A stretch of DNA of 64,000 nucleotides from Shouchella tritolerans (GTDB lineage: Bacteria; Bacillota; Bacilli; Bacillales; Bacillaceae_D): assembly GCF_025770735.1 (NCBI RefSeq), contig NZ_JAODPB010000001.1, forward strand, positions 1,054,001 to 1,118,000, in the 5' to 3' direction. Made by a program: the position numbers and the translations under genes. Positions 33,455 through 42,740 of this stretch are shown in pieces. Under the pieces are notes generated by a model. It was given only the letters and a program-made list of their open reading frames with translations, did no database searches and was not told the DNA's origin. Numbering within the stretch: position 1 is the stretch's first letter; each line of letters begins with the position of its first letter.

Positions 33455-33685
33455 ATGGCCAAAAGAGATGACCGCTCCAATAATCCAGAAAGAATTGAAA
33501 ATATAATTGGCAACACGCTGCAAAACATGGATGAAGCTAGAGATTATGCCAAGGCTCATTCAGAGGAACTAAGTGCAGAAGAAAAACAGGAGATCGAACA
33601 AAAAAATGAACGCCGCGAGCAAAGCATCGATGGCTTACGCGAAGAATTAAAAGACGAAGTCAACGACCAAAAGGACAACAGCTAA
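33455..33685 (+). CDS. tlp: Small acid-soluble spore protein Tlp
   Basis: A 76-residue, highly charged protein of the Tlp SASP family: start MAKRDDRSNNPERIENIIG, then LQNMDEARDYAKAH and the signature EIEQKNERREQSIDGLREE. Tlp is made in the forespore and found in the spore core. ATG 33455 has GGAGGG 7 bases upstream; the ATG at 33449 is too close to that site. A SigG-like promoter precedes it and a terminator follows at 33693. Confidence 0.92.
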   Translation: MAKRDDRSNNPERIENIIGNTLQNMDEARDYAKAHSEELSAEEKQEIEQKNERREQSIDGLREELKDEVNDQKDNS

Positions 33686-33692
33686 GAATCGT

Positions 33693-33736
33693 TAAAACTG
33701 GCATCTGGGAACTTCCCAAATGCCAGTTTTGTTTTT
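33693..33736. terminator. Terminator between tlp and the LysR gene
   Basis: AAAACTGGCAT pairs with ATGCCAGTTTT, with an inner TGGGAA/TTCCCA stem, followed by GTTTTT. It may also serve the convergent LysR gene. Confidence 0.75.
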
Positions 33737-33757
33737 AGCAGTCAACGAATTAAAGAG

Positions 33758-34639
33758 TTAATTGTTATTATCTTTAAACCAATCTTTTTGCTCCCGCAAT
33801 GCACGAATAAAGGCCTCTAACTTACGCGAAATCCATTTGTTTTTATGGCAAGCAGCGTAAATGCCTATGGATTCTACGGGCGTTTTTGTCGGCATTTCTT
33901 TTAAAGTCCCTCCTTTAAGGGCATCGCGAACAGCGAATTGAGGCAAAAAAGATTGACCTAATCCACATTCGACACATTTTTTGATTGCCTCGATACTTGG
34001 AAATTCAATTTTCTTCATGTTCAATTGTGCTTCTTCAGATAAATACCGCTCAATGATCGGGCGCCAACTGCATGCATATTCCGTGACAAGCATGGTTTCA
34101 GGGATGGTTCGGAACGCATGGTCAGCTGTTTCGACAAGTATTAATGTTTCACTAGCAATTTTTTCGACAGCAAGCTCTTTAGGTTGCCACTGATTTGATT
34201 CGACAAGAATGGCTGCTTCGATTTCGCCTTTTTTTAGTTGGGCAGTGAGGTGTTGGTAATCAATCAGTCTAAGCGTTAATTCAACTTTAGGATAGGTTTT
34301 TGTAAAGTTTGTAATAAAAGTCGGAAGCCAATATAACAGCAATGATTCACTTACGCCAATGGTCAACTCTCCCGCTAAATCATCTGTGTTAAAAACGACT
34401 TCTTTAGACTTGGCATAAAGCTCAATAATTTCAAGGGCGTACGGCAAAAAACGTTTACCCGCTTGTGTCAACACCACTTGCTTGCCTAAGCGGTCGAAAA
34501 GCAAGTACCCAAGTTCATTCTCTAATTCCTTAATGTGGTTCGTAACAGACGATTGGGCATAACCGAGGGAATCAGCGGCTTTTTTAAATCCACCGGTATC
34601 TACAATTGTTTTAAACGTGTTCAAGTGGCGCAGCTCCAT
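33758..34639 (-). CDS. LysR-family transcriptional regulator
   Basis: A 293-residue LysR regulator. The N-terminal winged HTH is typical (MELRHLNTFKTIVDTGGFKK; AADSLGYAQSSVTNHIKELE), with an effector domain from about residue 90 (LAGELTIGVSESLLLYWLP). It is divergent from a flavodoxin-fold reductase gene 114 bases away, which it probably controls. The intergenic region contains an ATCA-N7-TGAT imperfect dyad near 34652-34668 as a candidate LysR site. Confidence 0.88.
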   Translation of the reverse strand: MELRHLNTFKTIVDTGGFKKAADSLGYAQSSVTNHIKELENELGYLLFDRLGKQVVLTQAGKRFLPYALEIIELYAKSKEVVFNTDDLAGELTIGVSESLLLYWLPTFITNFTKTYPKVELTLRLIDYQHLTAQLKKGEIEAAILVESNQWQPKELAVEKIASETLILVETADHAFRTIPETMLVTEYACSWRPIIERYLSEEAQLNMKKIEFPSIEAIKKCVECGLGQSFLPQFAVRDALKGGTLKEMPTKTPVESIGIYAACHKNKWISRKLEAFIRALREQKDWFKDNNN

Positions 34640-34753
34640 CTAATAAACTCCTATCAATATTAATGATCGTTTTTATTCGAAAGTTCAATTTTACAGAATC
34701 ACATCTGTATTATAAACTTTTCAGTACACACAAGCAAAGAGGAGTGGGAGAGC

Positions 34754-35341
34754 ATGAAAGTAATGGCCTTGTTTGGAAGTGCCCGTATAGAAGGAAATAC
34801 AGAACAACTTGCCGACGTCGCCTTAAGGGGAATCAATCACCGAAGAATTCATTTGCTGAAATGCGGTTTTGACCCTATTGTTGATGAACGCCATGCGCCA
34901 AATGGATTTACTGCTGTGAACGATGGCTATAAAGAAGTTCTTGATGACTTTCTCAATCAAGACATTGTTCTGTTTGTGACGCCTTTATATTGGTTTGGCA
35001 TGTCAGGGCAAATGAAAGGATTCTTTGACCGTTGGAGTCAATATATGCAAGACCAGAAATTCGGCTTCCATGAGCGCATAAGGGGAAAGAAAGCGTATGT
35101 AATAGTTGTTGGTGAAAATCCTCATCCACGCATAGCCGCTTTGCCGTTAATCCAACAGTTTCATGCTATTTTTGAATACACAGGGATGGAGTTTAGTGAT
35201 TATATCATTGGAAAAGGAAATCAGCCAGGTGCCATTAAACAAGATCAGTTGGCTTTGGAAAAAGCTGATTTTTGGAACAAAACGTTTCAACAAACTTTGT
35301 ATGAAAGCGAAACAGGTCTCAAGGGTCCTTCTAAAGGATGA
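34754..35341 (+). CDS. Flavodoxin-fold NAD(P)H-dependent FMN oxidoreductase
   Basis: A 195-residue cytoplasmic protein of the NADPH-dependent FMN reductase / NAD(P)H-quinone reductase group. The FMN phosphate loop is LFGSARIEGNTEQLAD near residue 5, and the second loop is TPLYWFGMSGQMKGFFDRW at about 75-95. Members reduce quinones, azo or nitro compounds; the substrate here is unknown. GAGGAG lies upstream of the ATG. It is likely regulated by the divergent LysR protein. The 297 bases after it hold only a weak CACCCCA/TGGGGTG dyad. Confidence 0.85.
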   Translation: MKVMALFGSARIEGNTEQLADVALRGINHRRIHLLKCGFDPIVDERHAPNGFTAVNDGYKEVLDDFLNQDIVLFVTPLYWFGMSGQMKGFFDRWSQYMQDQKFGFHERIRGKKAYVIVVGENPHPRIAALPLIQQFHAIFEYTGMEFSDYIIGKGNQPGAIKQDQLALEKADFWNKTFQQTLYESETGLKGPSKG

Positions 35342-35638
35342 CTTCGATGAGAACAATTGGACTGGACTTTGCCATAAAAACACCCCAAATATAGATGATT
35401 ATTCTACAAATGGGGTGGCGATCTATTGGTGGTTTTCTGCACGATAAGATGTATTGTATGTGTAGGTTGAGAAGCTCGTCAGTCAAAATAAAGTTCCAGT
35501 GAAGTCCTAAATACAGAAATGCAAACAAACACTTGTACTAGCCTTCATGTTCCTTTGATCTACGAGGCATTAGATAATTCGAATAGATTTGCTTTGTGGA
35601 TCAAACGGGACAATTCAGTTATTTCAGTGCATTTTTGT

Positions 35639-36625
35639 TTAATACGTAAGTGATAAAGCACCGAGTGATAGCCCTGCCGAAGTACCAAATAAGAGGATGT
35701 TGTCGCCTCGGTCAATTTTTCGTGACGAAAGCAGGTCGTGAAAAAGCATAGGAATTGAAGCGGCGATGCAATTGCCGTGCGTAGCAAGATGGTCACCAAT
35801 TTGTTCTCGTTTAAAGCCGAATTTCTCAAATATTGTAATCCCTTTTCTGGATGTTTGATGTGGGATAATAAATTTATACTCTTCTTTGCTAATCGAATTT
35901 AAAAAGAAATCTTCTAAAAATGAAGGAAGATATCTGACAGCAGCTTTGTAGACTTTTCTACCTTCCATCTGGAATCGATTATCATTTAGCGTCGTTTCCG
36001 GATCATTGGGGGGACGAAGCGTTCCGCCACCTTTGACACAAGTAAAATCTGCGCCACTGCTGTATGTTTTCAACAGAAATTTATTAATTCTTGAATCGCC
36101 ATTAGAGGATGTAACGACAAACGCTGCCGCCCCATCACCAAAAATGGTACGCACTTCTTTTTCCGATTGGTCCAATGTTTTACTCGGGGTGTCTGAACTG
36201 ATGATGAGGATATGTTTATAGACTGCGTTGTTGATTAAGTTTGAAGCAACAAACAAAGCAAGTGGAAAGCTGTAGCATGTAGTGTCGACGTCAAAGCATG
36301 GAATACCGGATTCTTCTAAGCCTAGTTCACGTTGGTATAAACTTGCAGCACATGGAATCGCTTGTAAAGGAGAGCGGTTTGCACCAATAATACAATCAAT
36401 GTCCTCTAACGCAAGGCCACTTTCCTCAATGGCCTGTTTCGCGGCAGCTACCCCTAGCGTTAAGGCTGATTCATTTTTGTCAGGATCAATGTAATAACGA
36501 GATTGTACGCCTGAAGCTTTCTCCATCCACCCTTTTGGTAAAGACATTTCCTTTTCAAGTTCGTCATTTTTCATTACGGTTGAACCGACAGCTTTGCCAG
36601 AACCTAGGATCTTGGCGTTTAACAT
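35639..36625 (-). CDS. 3-oxoacyl-ACP synthase III (FabH-like)
   Basis: A 328-residue thiolase-fold ketosynthase. The catalytic triad of the KAS III type can be placed: Cys117 in DTTCYSF, His256 in IIPHQTSRKG and Asn285 in THGNCIAAS. The surroundings differ from housekeeping FabH (usual CAGF, PHQAN and GNTSAAS), so this is probably a specialised starter-unit or condensing enzyme. ATG 36625 lies 9 bases after AAAGGAG; GTG 36634 is too close. It follows a TetR gene on the same strand after 168 bases, downstream of an ABC exporter operon, suggesting a lipid or acyl product. Confidence 0.85.
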   Translation of the reverse strand: MLNAKILGSGKAVGSTVMKNDELEKEMSLPKGWMEKASGVQSRYYIDPDKNESALTLGVAAAKQAIEESGLALEDIDCIIGANRSPLQAIPCAASLYQRELGLEESGIPCFDVDTTCYSFPLALFVASNLINNAVYKHILIISSDTPSKTLDQSEKEVRTIFGDGAAAFVVTSSNGDSRINKFLLKTYSSGADFTCVKGGGTLRPPNDPETTLNDNRFQMEGRKVYKAAVRYLPSFLEDFFLNSISKEEYKFIIPHQTSRKGITIFEKFGFKREQIGDHLATHGNCIAASIPMLFHDLLSSRKIDRGDNILLFGTSAGLSLGALSLTY

Positions 36626-36793
36626 CTTCTCCACTCCTTTTTGTCTTTGTTTTGTTCCGTTCTGATTAATAGCAGCGTTTATTTTCTTTTATCGCCCCCT
36701 TTTCAGACTAAAAGTGAGATTGTTATTGACTTCCTTTTTATTAGGGCCAGAAAACGAGATGAAAATGTTTCTGGCCATGCTAAAAATCATCAT

Positions 36794-37480
36794 TCAGAAT
36801 GACTTGTTGGTAGCGATCCCCTCCAAAATAATGTCAATCATTTTTTCAGGTTCATCCCCGTGTTCAGATTGAAGCCCTTCACCAAGAACTTGATGATAAA
36901 AAATATAGCCGAAGATGATATAAAAAAATAAGTTGGCAATAACAGACTCATCCATGTCTTTAAACTCACCTTGTTCTTGTTTTTGCCTGATAAATGATTT
37001 TGTCGATTCCATCGCAGGAGTAGTGATGTTCGTTACAATTGCTTTCTTAATCTCGTCCTGTGAATACGCTTCTCGAAAGAGGACTTTTATAATGGATTGG
37101 TTTTGGGCGAGCTGTTCCAGCCTGTCTTGAAAAGCCATTGTCAATGTTTCTTTCGCATTATTTGGTTCAGGTGCACGGAAAATCTCTTGAATCGTTTCCA
37201 CATATTTTTTTGAACCAAGTTCGATAAAAACAGGCGCTAAAATATGGTACAACAGATTTGATTTTGACTTGAAGTTACGAAACAATGTTACTTCGGCAAC
37301 GCCAGCTTGTTTAGCGATATCGGCTGTTGAACTAGCCTCATACCCTTTTTCGGCGAATAGCTTCGCAGCAGCTTGGATAATTTGTTCTTGTTTTGCTGTT
37401 TTTTTCTTCGATTCATTTAGCGAATCTAAGAAAAGCTGAAATGCTTCTGTTATTGATGGGCTATTGTCGTCGTTTTTCAT
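36794..37480 (-). CDS. TetR-family transcriptional regulator
   Basis: A 228-residue TetR regulator. The HTH is in EQIIQAAAKLFAEKGYEASS and TADIAKQAGVAEVTLFRNFK at about residues 29-70; the C-terminal ligand domain is helical. ATG 37480 follows AGGTGATC. It is the last gene of the HlyD-ATPase-permease operon and probably represses it through the palindrome GTAAGTACTTAC in front of the operon (40204-40215), giving autoregulated efflux control. Confidence 0.85.
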   Translation of the reverse strand: MKNDDNSPSITEAFQLFLDSLNESKKKTAKQEQIIQAAAKLFAEKGYEASSTADIAKQAGVAEVTLFRNFKSKSNLLYHILAPVFIELGSKKYVETIQEIFRAPEPNNAKETLTMAFQDRLEQLAQNQSIIKVLFREAYSQDEIKKAIVTNITTPAMESTKSFIRQKQEQGEFKDMDESVIANLFFYIIFGYIFYHQVLGEGLQSEHGDEPEKMIDIILEGIATNKSF

Positions 37481-37493
37481 TTTGATCACCTAT

Positions 37494-38642
37494 TTACTGC
37501 AGATGCTTTTTAAATTTTGCAATGGTCGCGATGGAAAGCAGAATCGTAAACCCGAGCAATACAAGACTTTGCGGCCATAGAAGCTGTAAAGAGTTCGCTT
37601 TTAAGAAAATGCCCCTTAAAATCTCCAAAAAATACGTTAAAGGGATCAAACCTCCCAATATTTGAATCAGCATTGGCATCGATTCTCTCGGAAAAACAAA
37701 ACCAGAGAGGATAACGCTTGGGAGAATAACGGCAAAGGACATATACATGGCTTGGAGTTGGTTTTTTGCGATGGTGGAAATGAAAATACCCATCGCTAAA
37801 GTCGCAACAAGAAAGAGCAAACTTAATAATACCAATAAGAAAGGGTCGCCGGCAATTGCTACGTCAAACCAAAACACGCCTGCTAAAAGAACAAAGGCAA
37901 AAGACATTGTCCCAATGACCGTATAAGGCACAAGTTTTCCAATAATTAACTCTACTGGGCGAATGGGCGTAACGATCAGCTGTTCAATCGTGCCTTGTTC
38001 TTTTTCACGGACTAGGGCAAAAGCAGTCAAAATTAATGTGACTTCTTGCATGATGAGACCAATTAAAGCCGGAATATTAAATTCCATGCTGTCCATGGAA
38101 GGATTATAAAACACCTGTGTTTCATGCTTTAATGGGCTATTAGGGACTTCTGCCCCACTCCGGACCAATTGTTCTGCCTGAACCGTATGTGCATAATTTA
38201 GCAAAAGCGACTCGCTTCGAAACAACGCCTCTTGCGCATAAGTCGGATCGGAACCGTCAATTAAAAATTGTACAACCGCTGTATCCGTGGCAAGCTCTTT
38301 TGAATAATTCGCTGGAATAATGAGGCCTGCATGAATGTCGCCCTTATCCAAGAGATGTTCCAATTCACTGACGTTATGTTCATAACTAATAACGGTAAAG
38401 TCGCCTTGGCTTGTTAAACGGTCAATTAGTTCTCTGCTTTCTGCCGTATGCGACTGGTCTAGGATAGACAAGTGAACCGATTCGACATCGTCATTCATCG
38501 CATAGCCAAGCAAGACGAGCAGTAAAACAGGAAGGACAAGAGCAATGGCAAGGCTTGCTGGATCTTTTTTTATTTGAATGAATTCCTTGCGAACGATTGC
38601 TTGCAGTCGTACGAAACGAAAACGCTTTTCTCGGTTATTCAA
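37494..38642 (-). CDS. ABC-2 type exporter permease (YbhR/YhhJ-like)
   Basis: A 382-residue permease: one TM near the N-terminus (LAIALVLPVLLLVLLGYAM), a large extracellular domain (~residues 50-190), then five C-terminal TM segments, the ABC2_membrane_3 layout. The conserved cytoplasmic REKEQGTIEQLIVTPIRPVE motif is present. TTG 38642 has AAAGGGTGAT 7 bases upstream and overlaps the ATPase stop; a GTG at 38651 lacks spacing. It forms an exporter with the ATPase and the HlyD-like lipoprotein. Confidence 0.87.
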   Translation of the reverse strand: MNNREKRFRFVRLQAIVRKEFIQIKKDPASLAIALVLPVLLLVLLGYAMNDDVESVHLSILDQSHTAESRELIDRLTSQGDFTVISYEHNVSELEHLLDKGDIHAGLIIPANYSKELATDTAVVQFLIDGSDPTYAQEALFRSESLLLNYAHTVQAEQLVRSGAEVPNSPLKHETQVFYNPSMDSMEFNIPALIGLIMQEVTLILTAFALVREKEQGTIEQLIVTPIRPVELIIGKLVPYTVIGTMSFAFVLLAGVFWFDVAIAGDPFLLVLLSLLFLVATLAMGIFISTIAKNQLQAMYMSFAVILPSVILSGFVFPRESMPMLIQILGGLIPLTYFLEILRGIFLKANSLQLLWPQSLVLLGFTILLSIATIAKFKKHLQ

Positions 38643-39408
38643 ATGGATCACCCTTTTTTAGATGGGAAGCATGTTCTTGCTCTTGCTGTTCTACCAGCTT
38701 AACAAACAAATCATCTAAGTTTTTGACACCGTATTGGTCCATAATCTCTTTTGGCCCGCCGTTAACGAGCAAGTTTCCGGCATACATAAACCCGATGTTG
38801 TCACAAGTTAAGGCTTCGTCCATGTAATGGGTCGTGACGAGGACAGTGACGTCATCTTTTTTTAATTGATGGATGATCTCCCAAAATATTTTGCGCGAGA
38901 CAGGGTCTACGCCCGCAGTTGGCTCATCAAGTATGAGCAACTCCGGTTCATGGAGCATGGCACAACATAATGCAAGCCGCTGTTTCCAGCCGCCTGACAA
39001 CGCTCCTGCCCGTTGGGAAATGCGGTCCTCTAACTTTGTTAATTGCAAAAGCGTTTGGATACGCGAAGCAAGTTCTTTCTTCTTTAGTCCATAAATAGCG
39101 CCATAAAACTGCAAATTTTCAAGTACCGTTAACTCTAAATACAAGCTGAATTTTTGCGACATATAGCCGATTCGTTGCTTAATCTGCTCTGGTTGTTCGG
39201 CAAGACTATAACCGAGCACAGTTCCACTACCAGAAGAGGGCGGAAGAACACCGCACAACATACGAATGACAGTCGATTTTCCAGCTCCATTGGAACCAAG
39301 AAAGCCGTAAATTGTATTTTTTTTCACGGAAAGGTCTAGGGGCTGAACAGCCATCTTAGAACCGAACTTTTTTGACAACGCGTTACAATGAATAGCATCC
39401 TCTGTCAT
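38635..39408 (-). CDS. ABC exporter ATPase (CcmA/DrrA-like)
   Basis: A 257-residue ATPase with Walker A GSNGAGKSTV, signature LSGGWKQRLALCCAM, Walker B LLILDEPTAGVDP and switch His in TTHYMDEA. It powers the ABC-2 permease encoded next. The signature has W in place of the common M or Q, as seen in the YbhF/YhiH group. It starts 24 bases after the HlyD-like gene. Confidence 0.9.
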   Translation of the reverse strand: MTEDAIHCNALSKKFGSKMAVQPLDLSVKKNTIYGFLGSNGAGKSTVIRMLCGVLPPSSGSGTVLGYSLAEQPEQIKQRIGYMSQKFSLYLELTVLENLQFYGAIYGLKKKELASRIQTLLQLTKLEDRISQRAGALSGGWKQRLALCCAMLHEPELLILDEPTAGVDPVSRKIFWEIIHQLKKDDVTVLVTTHYMDEALTCDNIGFMYAGNLLVNGGPKEIMDQYGVKNLDDLFVKLVEQQEQEHASHLKKGDPFE

Positions 39409-39432
39409 GTGATCAAATCGCTCCTGACCGTC

Positions 39433-40182
39433 CTATAATGAATCAATCCAAATTTCTACATCCATCCCGGCTCTTAATAGCTCGTCGTTGCTTTCAATGG
39501 TAATGTGCACAGGGAAAACTTGACTGGCTTTGTCTTCGTTGGTTTCAATGGTTTGCGAGCTGTATATCGCTTCATTTTCAATAAAGTGAACAGTCCCTTC
39601 GAATGTTTCTTCAGGAAAAGCAACAGCGCTTATTTGAACGGACATGCCTTCAGAAAACTCGGAAAGTTCACTTTGCGGCACATAAATCGTCGTTTCCAAA
39701 GGAGCGTCTGTTAAAATCGTTACAAGTGGAGTGCCAGTTTGAACAAAATCGCCTTCATCAATTAGCCATTCCAATACGGTGCCGTCTTTTGGTGAATGAA
39801 TGCTTGCTTTTGATTGTTGGTATTGAGCCTGCTCTAGGCGGGCTTGTGCTTGGTCCCGTTGGCTGTTAAGTGCGTCTAGTTGCATATTAGAAGCAGCTTC
39901 ATTTTCTGCTTGCTCAATTTCGGCATCGGCCAATCGTACCGCTGCTTCCGCTTCTGCCGTTTGTAGCTCCAATAAATGCTCGTCTAAAGACACGAGCAAA
40001 TCATCTTTCGTAACGGCTTCTCTCTCAGCAACATGGATGTTTTGGATTTCCCCTTGTAAAGGGCTGTAAATCGTTTGTGTTTTCGCTTCGATCGAACTAG
40101 TGTAAGCTGTTTCTTCGGTTTGCGAACAGCCAATTAATAAAAACAAAGAAAAGGAGAAGATTGCTGGTTTTGCAAAAGACAT
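39433..40182 (-). CDS. HlyD/YbhG-like membrane-fusion lipoprotein
   Basis: A 249-residue lipoprotein (lipobox LIGC, Cys near residue 19). It contains a biotinyl-lipoyl half motif (YSPLQGEIQNIHVAEREAVT), an ~60-residue Ala/Gln/Glu-rich coiled coil (~70-130) and a second half motif (ASIHSPKDGTVLEWLIDEGD). This is the adaptor subunit of an ABC-2 efflux system of the YbhGFSR type. In a Gram-positive cell it is anchored to the outer face of the membrane. First gene of the operon, behind a palindromic operator. Confidence 0.87.
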   Translation of the reverse strand: MSFAKPAIFSFSLFLLIGCSQTEETAYTSSIEAKTQTIYSPLQGEIQNIHVAEREAVTKDDLLVSLDEHLLELQTAEAEAAVRLADAEIEQAENEAASNMQLDALNSQRDQAQARLEQAQYQQSKASIHSPKDGTVLEWLIDEGDFVQTGTPLVTILTDAPLETTIYVPQSELSEFSEGMSVQISAVAFPEETFEGTVHFIENEAIYSSQTIETNEDKASQVFPVHITIESNDELLRAGMDVEIWIDSL

Positions 40183-40203
40183 AACAGCACCTCGTTATTG
40201 AAT

Positions 40204-40215
40204 GTAAGTACTTAC
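40204..40215. promoter_or_regulatory. Palindromic operator, probably for the TetR regulator
   Basis: GTAAGTACTTAC is a perfect 12-bp palindrome about 22 bases before the HlyD-like start codon. Its position in the leader or promoter suits TetR-type repression. The 40183-40491 gap otherwise holds no gene. Confidence 0.6.
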
Positions 40216-40491
40216 TTTCAAATATAATGGAAGAAAAAGAGAAAATCAATGGAAAGTGAAAAATTTTTTTAGGAGCATGTCAGTGACAGAGTAGTCGTTG
40301 GCACGCTCATTTGCTTAAAAGTGCTGTTATTTCTCGATTTTCTTCTGGAGCTTTACCCTGTGCGAAAAAATGCTGCGGAGCCAAACGATGTGTATAAAGG
40401 AGATGAAAACACTTCCAAGAGTTTCCCTCAAAATCGTCAAATCGCTTTTTAGACTGTTTTCCTTTTTCGTGTCTGTTCTGGAAGGACTATC

Positions 40492-41619
40492 TTATTTTGC
40501 TATGTGTTCACTTGCCTTTGTTCCTGACCCACATAATGGGATGACGATCGTTTCTGTTTCACAGCGTCGGTAAACGTGAAAGGCGGCATAGGTAGCGGTG
40601 CTTGTAGGTTCCACATCAAAACCTTGCTTTGCCAGGGCTAAGCGTGCTTTCGCTATTTGTGCCTCGCTAACAGTTATAAAGGTACCGCCTGTATTGCGAA
40701 CGGCCTCTAAAATTTGCGTTGCCCGAGCTGGTGCAGCGATTGCAATCCCTTCAGCAATCGTCGTTTGGCCTAGTGTAGGCGTTACAGATTGTTCTCTTCT
40801 TGCAAATGCATTAGCAAGAGGAGCACATTTTTCAGCTTGCACGGCGACGATTTTCGGACATTTGCCAATTAGACGATTGGCTAAAAGCTCAGAAAACCCA
40901 TGATAGGCACCGAGCAAAAGTGTGCCATTGCCGACTGGGACAATCACTGTGTCTGGTGCTTCGCCAAGCTGTTCATAAATTTCATACGCATACGTTTTTG
41001 TCCCTTCATAAAAGTAGGGATTGTAGACATGACTTGCATAAAAACCACCTTTTTCTAAGTTGGCAGCTTTTCGCTGTGCGGCACGTGCGACATCTTCACG
41101 TGTACCAGCAATAGTATGAACCGTTGCATTGTATGCTGTCATTTGTGCTTGTTTTTTCGGAGAAACTGTATTGCTGCAAAACACTTCACAAGCAATGCCA
41201 GCCCTAGCCGCATAGGCCGAAATAGCAGTCCCTGCATTGCCGCTGCTATCGGCAATGACAGATGTGGCCCCAAGTTCCAGCGCTTTTGCGATGAGGACAG
41301 CGGCACCACGGTCTTTAAAAGAGAGCGTCGGCATTAAATAGTCGACTTTTACATAGATATTCGGTTTATCCGCAGAAACGGGTAGAAGGGGAGTATGGCC
41401 TTCGCCTAAAGTTACGGTTTGCCAACTCTTCGCGTTTTTTTCAAACGGCAATGCGTCTATAAATCGCCACAATGTAGGGGGGCCTGATTTCTAAGCAAAA
41501 GGTTGGAGCAACGGCGTTTGCTTATCAAGGTCGAGCAGACCGCCACAAGGGCATTTCCAAAGGTTTCGCGAAACAGCGTAGGTTGTATGGCAACTCCGGC
41601 AAACATAGGATTGCTTCAT
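40492..41619 (-). pseudogene. Threonine-synthase-like PLP enzyme interrupted by an in-frame TAG
   Basis: From ATG 41619 (AAAGGAGAG upstream) the frame encodes a zinc ribbon (CRSCHTTY and CPCGG, four Cys) typical of long threonine synthases. It hits TAG at 41491-41493. The same frame then continues, with no shift, through KSGPPTLWRFIDALPF into the full PLP domain: lysine in SFKDRGAAV, phosphate loop SSGNAGTAISAYAA, and GNGTLLLGAYHGF. A single nonsense change therefore splits an otherwise intact ~375-residue gene. Re-initiation at TTG 41472 could yield the PLP domain alone. True substrate (threonine, cysteate or diaminopropionate class) is unclear. Confidence 0.75.
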
Positions 41620-41786
41620 CAGACGATCTCTCCTTTTGTAACGTTCATAGAAAAAGGCAAGTTTGAGAAGAACTTGCTCAGTATGCAAATTTTTAACTTC
41701 CTTATTGGGAAAATCGAAAAACTACTAGTTTTATAAATTATGTTAATAGATACTAGATTAGGACCCATTATAAGGAGGCATGATCA

Positions 41787-42578
41787 ATGAAACGCTATCA
41801 CTTGTTTACTGGCTTTACGCTAGCAACCGTTGTTACGTTGGCAACTGCTCCGGCAGCTTCTGCCGCTAGTTTCCTGTCCCCATTACAAGCTTTGAAAGCA
41901 TCATGGTCCTACGAGGGAGAGACGGGACCTGAATTTTGGGGAGACTTAGACGAAGCTTTTGCTGCATGTTCGCATGGAAAAGAGCAATCACCAATCAATT
42001 TGTTCTTTGAAAGGGAGCAAACACCAAAGTGGAATTGGGCCTTTTCATATAGCGAAGCTGCTTTTTCTGTTGAAAATAATGGTCATACGATTCAAGCTAA
42101 TGTGGAAAACGATGATGCCGGTGGATTAGAAATTAATGGCGAAGCTTATCAGCTCACACAATTCCATTTCCATACTCCGAGTGAACATACGATTGAAAAA
42201 ACATCCTTCCCAATGGAACTCCATCTTGTTCATGCAAACCATGCGGGGGATTTAGCGGTGCTCGGCGTTTTGATGGAAATTGGCACAGTTCATGAAGGCA
42301 TTGAAGCCGTTTGGGAAGTCATGCCTGAAGAAGAAGGGACTGCTGAATATTCCATTTCTCTAGACCCGAGCCTATTCCTGCCTGAAAGTGTAACTGCTTA
42401 CCAATACGACGGTTCATTGACAACCCCTCCTTGTAGCGAAGGGGTGAAATGGACGGTGCTTAATGACACCATTTCGATTTCAGCAACGCAACTTCATGCA
42501 TTTAGGGACATCTATCCGCAAAACTATCGTCCAGCCCAAGAGCTAGGTGACAGACAAATCGGGTTCCATTATCATTAA
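41787..42578 (+). CDS. Exported alpha-class carbonic anhydrase
   Basis: A 263-residue protein that hydrates CO2 to bicarbonate outside the membrane. The signal peptide is clear (KRYHLFTGF, hydrophobic core, cleavage near ASAAS). Zinc ligands are His127 and His129 in FHFHTPSEH and His146 in MELHLVHANH; SLTTPPCSEGVKW is the conserved substrate-pocket segment. Alpha carbonic anhydrases are uncommon in Bacillus and could help bicarbonate supply at high pH (inference). GGAGG precedes the ATG. A terminator follows. Confidence 0.93.
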   Translation: MKRYHLFTGFTLATVVTLATAPAASAASFLSPLQALKASWSYEGETGPEFWGDLDEAFAACSHGKEQSPINLFFEREQTPKWNWAFSYSEAAFSVENNGHTIQANVENDDAGGLEINGEAYQLTQFHFHTPSEHTIEKTSFPMELHLVHANHAGDLAVLGVLMEIGTVHEGIEAVWEVMPEEEGTAEYSISLDPSLFLPESVTAYQYDGSLTTPPCSEGVKWTVLNDTISISATQLHAFRDIYPQNYRPAQELGDRQIGFHYH

Positions 42579-42585
42579 TAATAGG

Positions 42586-42613
42586 AAAGCGCCCATCCGG
42601 TAGTGGGCGCTTT
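42586..42613 (+). terminator. Hairpin after the carbonic anhydrase gene
   Basis: AAAGCGCCCA pairs with TGGGCGCTTT around TCCGGTAG. T tract is short. Confidence 0.6.
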
Positions 42614-42740
42614 AGATTGTAGCCAAACGCTTGCATCCTTCGTTGTCCGCCTCGGCCACATAATCATTGTAGCTGATCCTACATTTTACTCGCATCTTCC
42701 CCCTCATCTCACACGCGTCCATTATTCCGACGTGCCCACT

